Below are positions 22,533 through 26,802 of a DNA stretch of 26,802 bases, piece after piece. The notes under the pieces are model-generated. The model was not told the origin of the DNA. It was given only the letters and a program-made list of their open reading frames with translations, and did not search any database. Position 1 is the stretch's first letter, and each line of letters starts with the position of its first letter. The position numbers were made by a program, and so were the translations under genes. This stretch comes from Bacteroidales bacterium UBA5833 (GTDB taxonomy: Bacteria; Bacteroidota; Bacteroidia; Bacteroidales; Lentimicrobiaceae). The stretch covers positions 1-26,802 of the forward strand of contig DJGZ01000023.1 in the NCBI GenBank assembly GCA_002433025.1, given 5' to 3'.

Positions 22533-24881
22533 CTACCTGGCTATTATCAGTCTGGCAAAGGATTTCTTCCCCTGTGCAGATACAAAATTTACCGGATAAC
22601 TGCCATTGCTGAATCCTGAAGTGTTCATCCGTATTGATTTATCTCCGGCGGATACTTCCTTGTAATAAATTACCCTGCCGGTAGAATCGTGTATGGTCAG
22701 CCTTCCTGCTTCCGGTTTTGCCAGAATTATTTCAGTCATATATGTTGCCGGGTTGGGTGCAATTTTCAAAAAGGAAGTATTACCTGGCTCTTGTGATCCG
22801 GCATTTACAAAAAGTTCGTCCCAAACGGCCAGGGTGTACTCCCCGGGGCGGAGGTCGGGCACATAGATTATGCCCAGTTGCCAGGGTCCCTGCCGGGTGA
22901 ACGGAACGGATTGCCATTCATGGCCTGCGCCCGGCCGGAAAAGAATTACCAGGGAATCGGCCGATGAGGTAATAAGATTATTGTCAAGTGCATTGCCCCG
23001 GTTGTAGGTGAAGCGTCCGGTTGCCTGAAATCCTTCAGGGAATATGCCTTCAACACTCCAGTAGCGGTAATCGCTCAGGGTCAGCCCAGGCCGGGGTTCC
23101 AGCATGCCGTCGGGGGCTACCCAGTGGTGGGTAACCCTTACAAAGGCAGAATCACCCGGATTGCTTACCTCCATTTTGAAATAGGTGTCGGGGAAATCGA
23201 AAAGGCCTGTGGCCCGGATGGTCTGGTAGTTATCGGTGGTGGCATCGCCGTTTCGTTCGAAAAGGTCGGCCATTACGAGCGCCGGTTCAAACGGAAGCTG
23301 AAAAACCGAAGATCCCTGCCATCCCGAAAAGGTGATGGTGCGCGTTTCCACGATGCGTTCACTGCTCATAAATGCGAGTTCGCTGCGACAGTTTTCGGCC
23401 GGCAGTTCAGCGCCTTTAAGTTTTTGCCGCACAAAAACCTCTACATCAAAATGGCCGCCTGCCGGTGTTACATGAAATGAATCCACGGAAACGTGGTTGA
23501 ATCCCGGGCCGAAAACATGAAAATCGAAAAACCCGTTCAGATCGGTGCCGGTATACTGGTTGAGGAAGTCGCGCAGGTTATAAGAGCTGGCCGGTTGATA
23601 GGCATATTCCTCCAGGTACGCCCTGACCCCGTTGAAGAAAAGGCTGTCGCCCAGGTAGCCCCTCAGGGCATAGGTCACCATACCGCCTTTGTCATAGACA
23701 TGGGTTCCGTATGTCAGGTTGGAAGGCATGGGGGAGAGGGGCAGGTAACCCCCTTCGCTGATGTGGGCATAGCGGAGCACTTCGCGCGCGAGGCTGCGCA
23801 TGTTGTCGCGTGCTGCAGATGCACCGTAAAGGTGTTCCCGGTAAAGTGTTTCGCACCAGCGCGCCCAGCCTTCGTTCAGCCACATATCGGCATCCGAAGC
23901 ACAGGTAACCTTATTGCCAAACCACATGTGCGACAACTCGTGGGCATAAAGCCATTCGTCGGAAAGGCCGCCGTTGATGCTGCCATTCGGATAGGCAATG
24001 TTTTCAGCATGCTCCATGGCCCCCAGGGCAGTTCCGGTGAAACCGATCCGTTGAAAGGGGTAAGGCCCGAAACAGGTTTCATAAATATGCGTAATCTCTT
24101 TTAAGTTCTGAAAGCTTCCGTTTACCCGGGCAGTATCCTGAGGCCGTACAAACCAGGTGATGGGTACATTCTGTTCCGTTCCCGGGAATGTATCCGTAAG
24201 CATCACATAAGGTCCCACTGCCACAGAAGCCAGGTAGGTGGGCAGGCTGCGGTCCGATTTCCAATAGAACTCCTTGGTGCCGTCGCACATGGTAGATACC
24301 GACCGGAGGAGTCCCCCGCAAACGGCAAGTTTGTCGTTTTCCACCCTGATCCGGTATTCGTAAAAGGCCCGGTCGGTAAAGTTGTCATTACAGGGGAACC
24401 AGGCTTTTCCGAGATTATGCGGAATGGATTCAAAACCAACACCCAGATTAAACGCGTATGAACCGGAAAAATGAAAGCCCCCCCATGATTCATGGAATGG
24501 GACTCCCTGGTAATAAATCCTGACAAGGCTGGTATCGCCGGCCGATAATGGTTGGTCAAGCTGTATGCGCAAGTAATCACCTGTATGGGAAAAGGTCAGG
24601 TACTCATCATTTTCCGTCTTTACAGAGTCAACCTGCAACTGCTTTAAAGCCAGTGGCAGATGGCTGATATTGCTCAGCGGGGTGGTAAATCTGACTTCGG
24701 TCATTCCCTCAATTTGCTGTGATGAAAGGTTGACAATTGATAAATTGATCGCATAATTTACCACATCAACCGTGTCATTCATTGCCGTTGTGCTTATGTT
24801 TTGTGCTTTTACGTGTAACCCTGCACACAGGTTAAGCGTCAAAGCGGATATAAAAAAGAATTGCAGGAACTTCCTCATCAT
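22533..24881 (-). CDS. Secreted M1-family metallopeptidase with T9SS sorting domain
   Basis: The 782-residue protein begins with a signal peptide (MMRKFLQFFFISALTLN, ending near VKAQ). The aminopeptidase N-type N-terminal beta domain follows, then the catalytic gluzincin domain: GAMEHAENIAYP (substrate motif, GAMEH in place of GAMEN), HELSHMWFGN (HExxH zinc ligands) and NEGWARWCE, with the third ligand glutamate exactly 18 residues after HExxH. The last ~75 residues (FLKIAPNPATYMTEI to FARLIIAR) form a T9SS type A sorting domain, so the enzyme is probably exported and attached to or released from the cell surface. I chose ATG at 24881 (or 24878) because the longer frame from 24932 puts 17 residues before the signal peptide. 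It would release N-terminal amino acids from external peptides, which fits a peptide-feeding lifestyle with the POT transporter. Confidence 0.92.
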   Translation of the reverse strand: MMRKFLQFFFISALTLNLCAGLHVKAQNISTTAMNDTVDVVNYAINLSIVNLSSQQIEGMTEVRFTTPLSNISHLPLALKQLQVDSVKTENDEYLTFSHTGDYLRIQLDQPLSAGDTSLVRIYYQGVPFHESWGGFHFSGSYAFNLGVGFESIPHNLGKAWFPCNDNFTDRAFYEYRIRVENDKLAVCGGLLRSVSTMCDGTKEFYWKSDRSLPTYLASVAVGPYVMLTDTFPGTEQNVPITWFVRPQDTARVNGSFQNLKEITHIYETCFGPYPFQRIGFTGTALGAMEHAENIAYPNGSINGGLSDEWLYAHELSHMWFGNKVTCASDADMWLNEGWARWCETLYREHLYGASAARDNMRSLAREVLRYAHISEGGYLPLSPMPSNLTYGTHVYDKGGMVTYALRGYLGDSLFFNGVRAYLEEYAYQPASSYNLRDFLNQYTGTDLNGFFDFHVFGPGFNHVSVDSFHVTPAGGHFDVEVFVRQKLKGAELPAENCRSELAFMSSERIVETRTITFSGWQGSSVFQLPFEPALVMADLFERNGDATTDNYQTIRATGLFDFPDTYFKMEVSNPGDSAFVRVTHHWVAPDGMLEPRPGLTLSDYRYWSVEGIFPEGFQATGRFTYNRGNALDNNLITSSADSLVILFRPGAGHEWQSVPFTRQGPWQLGIIYVPDLRPGEYTLAVWDELFVNAGSQEPGNTSFLKIAPNPATYMTEIILAKPEAGRLTIHDSTGRVIYYKEVSAGDKSIRMNTSGFSNGSYPVNFVSAQGKKSFARLIIAR

Positions 24882-24971
24882 ATTCGTAAAGTTTGTGTTG
24901 GCCGGATGAAAATGAAAACCGGCGGTTTGCAAATTTTTGTAAATTTAACTCAATGTGAACAACCTATCGCA

Positions 24972-24979
24972 TAAATTTG
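24972..24979 (+). promoter_or_regulatory. Candidate -7 box upstream of the TolC-like gene
   Basis: TAAATTTG matches TAnnTTTG but lies about 230 bases before the ATG at 25208, so the leader would be long. It sits between an 8-bp inverted repeat gtgaacaa (24955-24962) and ttgttcac (25002-25009), a possible operator. Confidence 0.3.
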
Positions 24980-25207
24980 ACCAAAGTTTACTTTAAGATG
25001 TTTGTTCACCATTTAAGGCCGGTTTATGTGTTCATTATTGAACCTGAAACTGAGCGAAACCGAACAGCAGTCAATAAGAGTGAATTTGTAAGTTGCTATA
25101 AAACAGAGTGATATTTTCATGGCACGATCTTTAATAATTGTGTGGTGAAATCATTACAAGGCTTTTTTAATGAACTCCGCATATTACGGATAGCTAATTG
25201 TTTCAAA

Positions 25208-26644
25208 ATGATAAGAAAAACCATTTTATTTCTCCTGTTTGCCGGAATGATTTCCGGCAGGGTTACCGCACAGCAGGTATGGACCCTGGAGCAATGTATT
25301 GATCATGCCCTGACCAACAACCTGCAGGTGAAGCAATCGATGTTGCTGGTTGAAAGCGCCAAAGCCGATGTTTTGCAGTCGAAACTCGACCTGCTTCCGG
25401 GGATTACCGGAAATGCCTCGCATGCATACAATTATGGTCAGACCATTGACCGTTATACCAATCAGTTTGCAACCAGCCGGGTGCAGTCGAACAACTTTTA
25501 TCTTCAGAGCGGAGTGACCCTGTTCAACGGTTTTCAGAAAATGAACCTGATCAGGCAGAATCAACTGAACCTGCTGGCCAGTGAGAAAGATGCCGAGAAG
25601 TTTATGAACGACATCTCCATCAACATTGCCACATTTTACCTGCAGGTGTTGTTTTACAAGGAACTTGTGCAGATCCGTTCAAATCAGCTGGATATAACCC
25701 GTCAGCAGGTGGCCCGTATGCAGAAACTGGTAGATGCAGGTACCATGGCTGCAGGGGATTTGTTTGTTGTAGAGGCACAGCTAGCCGGGGAAGAGTCAAG
25801 CCTGGTGAGTGCCGAAAACAGCCTGGAAGTTTCCCTGCTTACGCTGGCCCAGTTGCTCGACCTGCCCTCGACCGATGGCTTTGATATTGAAATCCCTGTG
25901 CTTTCAATTGAAGGGGATCCGGCACTCGCCGGTAGCCCTGATCAGATTTTTAACCATGCAGTTACCGGGATGCCTGAAATCAGGGCAGCAGAATACCGAT
26001 TGCAAAGCTCTGAAAAACAGCTTTCGCGTGCCCGCGGGACTTTCTATCCTTCACTTGCACTCAGCGGAAGTTGGGGGACCGGATATTCAGGCGCAAGGCA
26101 GGAAGTGGATCAGGTAATTCCTGCAGATCCTGCACTGATTGGTTTTGCCCGGAATACAGGAGGTGAAAACCTGGATGTTTATGCATTTAATTCGGATTTT
26201 ACCTATAAAACCACCTCATGGGGCGATCAGATCAGGGACAACAACAACCAGACAATTGGTTTGTACCTGACGCTGCCCATTTTCAACGGCTGGCAGACCC
26301 GCACCATGGTGAGCAAGTCGAAAATAGCGCTCGAAAACTCACGCCTCGACCTGGAACTTCAGCGTATGGCCCTGCGGAAAACCATTCAGCAGGCCTGGGC
26401 TGATGCAAGGGCTTCGCTGAAAAACTTTCATGCATCCGAAAAGAAACTGCATGCCACGCAGGAGTCCTTCCGTTATGCCGAGCAGAAGTTCAATGTCGGG
26501 GTGATGAACTCCGTGGATTACAATAATGCCAAAAAAGATATGACCAATGCCGAATCGGAGGTGCTGCAAAGCAAGTTTGACTTTATTTTTAAGACTACGG
26601 TGCTTGATTTTTATATGGGCAAACCTCTGACGCTGAAAAAGTAA
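25208..26644 (+). CDS. TolC-family outer-membrane efflux protein
   Basis: The 478-residue protein starts with a signal peptide (MIRKTILFLLFAGMISGRV, then TAQQ). Two outer-membrane efflux repeats follow, each with long helices: WTLEQCIDHALTNNLQVKQS at the start and KLDLLPGITGNASHAYNYGQ as the first strand region. The second half has GTFYPSLALSGSWGTGYSG, then IGLYLTLPIFNGWQTRT and a long coiled coil to the C-terminus. It would form the trimeric outer-membrane channel of an RND, ABC or MFS efflux or type I secretion system. I chose ATG at 25208 because the longer frame (25142) adds residues before the signal peptide. Membrane-fusion and pump genes usually follow it, but a terminator lies here and the window ends, so partners are not seen. 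Confidence 0.9.
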   Translation: MIRKTILFLLFAGMISGRVTAQQVWTLEQCIDHALTNNLQVKQSMLLVESAKADVLQSKLDLLPGITGNASHAYNYGQTIDRYTNQFATSRVQSNNFYLQSGVTLFNGFQKMNLIRQNQLNLLASEKDAEKFMNDISINIATFYLQVLFYKELVQIRSNQLDITRQQVARMQKLVDAGTMAAGDLFVVEAQLAGEESSLVSAENSLEVSLLTLAQLLDLPSTDGFDIEIPVLSIEGDPALAGSPDQIFNHAVTGMPEIRAAEYRLQSSEKQLSRARGTFYPSLALSGSWGTGYSGARQEVDQVIPADPALIGFARNTGGENLDVYAFNSDFTYKTTSWGDQIRDNNNQTIGLYLTLPIFNGWQTRTMVSKSKIALENSRLDLELQRMALRKTIQQAWADARASLKNFHASEKKLHATQESFRYAEQKFNVGVMNSVDYNNAKKDMTNAESEVLQSKFDFIFKTTVLDFYMGKPLTLKK

Positions 26645-26670
26645 ACATCGTTCATGCTTACTGGTATTTT

Positions 26671-26697
26671 CCGTCCGGAGTTCTCCGGGCGGTTTTT
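26671..26697 (+). terminator. Intrinsic terminator of the TolC-like gene
   Basis: A 9-bp stem with one G-U pair (ccgtccgga, 26671-26679, with tccgggcgg, 26684-26692) and a 4-base loop is followed by five T. It lies 26 bases after the stop, so the gene ends its transcript here rather than running into pump genes. Confidence 0.8.
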
Positions 26698-26781
26698 ATT
26701 TTAAGGGTAGGTTTGGTGCTGAAGGGGGGTGATTTGCTAAACATGATATTTTCAAGGAAGAAAGCCGGTATTTGAATATTT

Positions 26782-26802
26782 GTAACTAATCAGTTTGTTT
26801 TG
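26782..26802. repeat. Right copy of a 21-base inverted terminal repeat
   Basis: The last 21 bases (gtaactaatcag through tttgttttg) are the exact reverse complement of positions 2-22. Here they lie in non-coding sequence after the TolC-like gene and its terminator. Confidence 0.85.

Noticed and set aside
23493..24104. A 203-codon plus-strand open frame
   Set aside because: It is antisense to the catalytic domain of the M1 peptidase and has no family features.
1..26802. Circular plasmid or phage closed by end overlap
   Set aside because: The end match is inverted, not direct, and the gene content is chromosomal.

Overview
The window looks like one contig from a Bacteroidota (Bacteroidetes) genome, probably an environmental Bacteroidales-like lineage. 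Four things point there. It encodes PorZ and a second protein with a type IX secretion (T9SS) C-terminal sorting domain. Most operons are preceded by the Bacteroidetes -7 promoter box TAnnTTTG and lack Shine-Dalgarno sites. The two-component pair is of RprX/RprY type. Several short proteins (AraC with an HMA-like N-terminus, the PAP2-like membrane protein, the PorT-type barrel) are of kinds I know from this phylum. No rRNA, tRNA, CRISPR array or intact mobile element is visible.

Left end (1-3540, minus strand). A regulator with an HMA-like metal-binding N-terminus and an AraC DNA-binding domain precedes a tight operon: PqqD-like peptide chaperone, ATP-grasp ligase, and a fold-type III PLP decarboxylase that runs off the contig. 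This is the best candidate for an undescribed pathway. A carrier or peptide-recognition protein, a ligase that makes amide-type bonds and an amino-acid decarboxylase sit together with no standard pathway partner.

3425-3.9 kb is a gene-poor divergent spacer. 4.07-7.2 kb (plus) holds porZ and recO. 7.2-13.6 kb (minus) holds a GT-C-like membrane protein, PPi-dependent phosphofructokinase, the wreck of a DUF433/DUF5615 toxin-antitoxin pair, a POT-family peptide transporter and aspartate kinase. 13.8-18.8 kb holds class 1 fructose-1,6-bisphosphatase (plus), an RprY/RprX-like pair (minus) and glucose-6-phosphate isomerase (plus). With the PPi-PFK this gives three enzymes acting around fructose phosphates in one stretch, although they are separate transcription units.

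18.8-20.6 kb holds a small hypothetical protein, a repeat-rich AT-rich spacer with a REP-like double hairpin, and a small outer-membrane barrel. 20.6-24.9 kb (minus) holds a PAP2-like membrane protein, a GNAT acetyltransferase overlapping an AlkD-type DNA glycosylase, and a secreted M1 metallopeptidase with a T9SS tail. 25.2-26.6 kb (plus) holds a TolC-family outer-membrane efflux protein with a clear terminator.

The two ends of the window carry the same 21 bases in inverted orientation. A repeated element at both borders, or an assembly-graph effect, probably set the limits of this contig.
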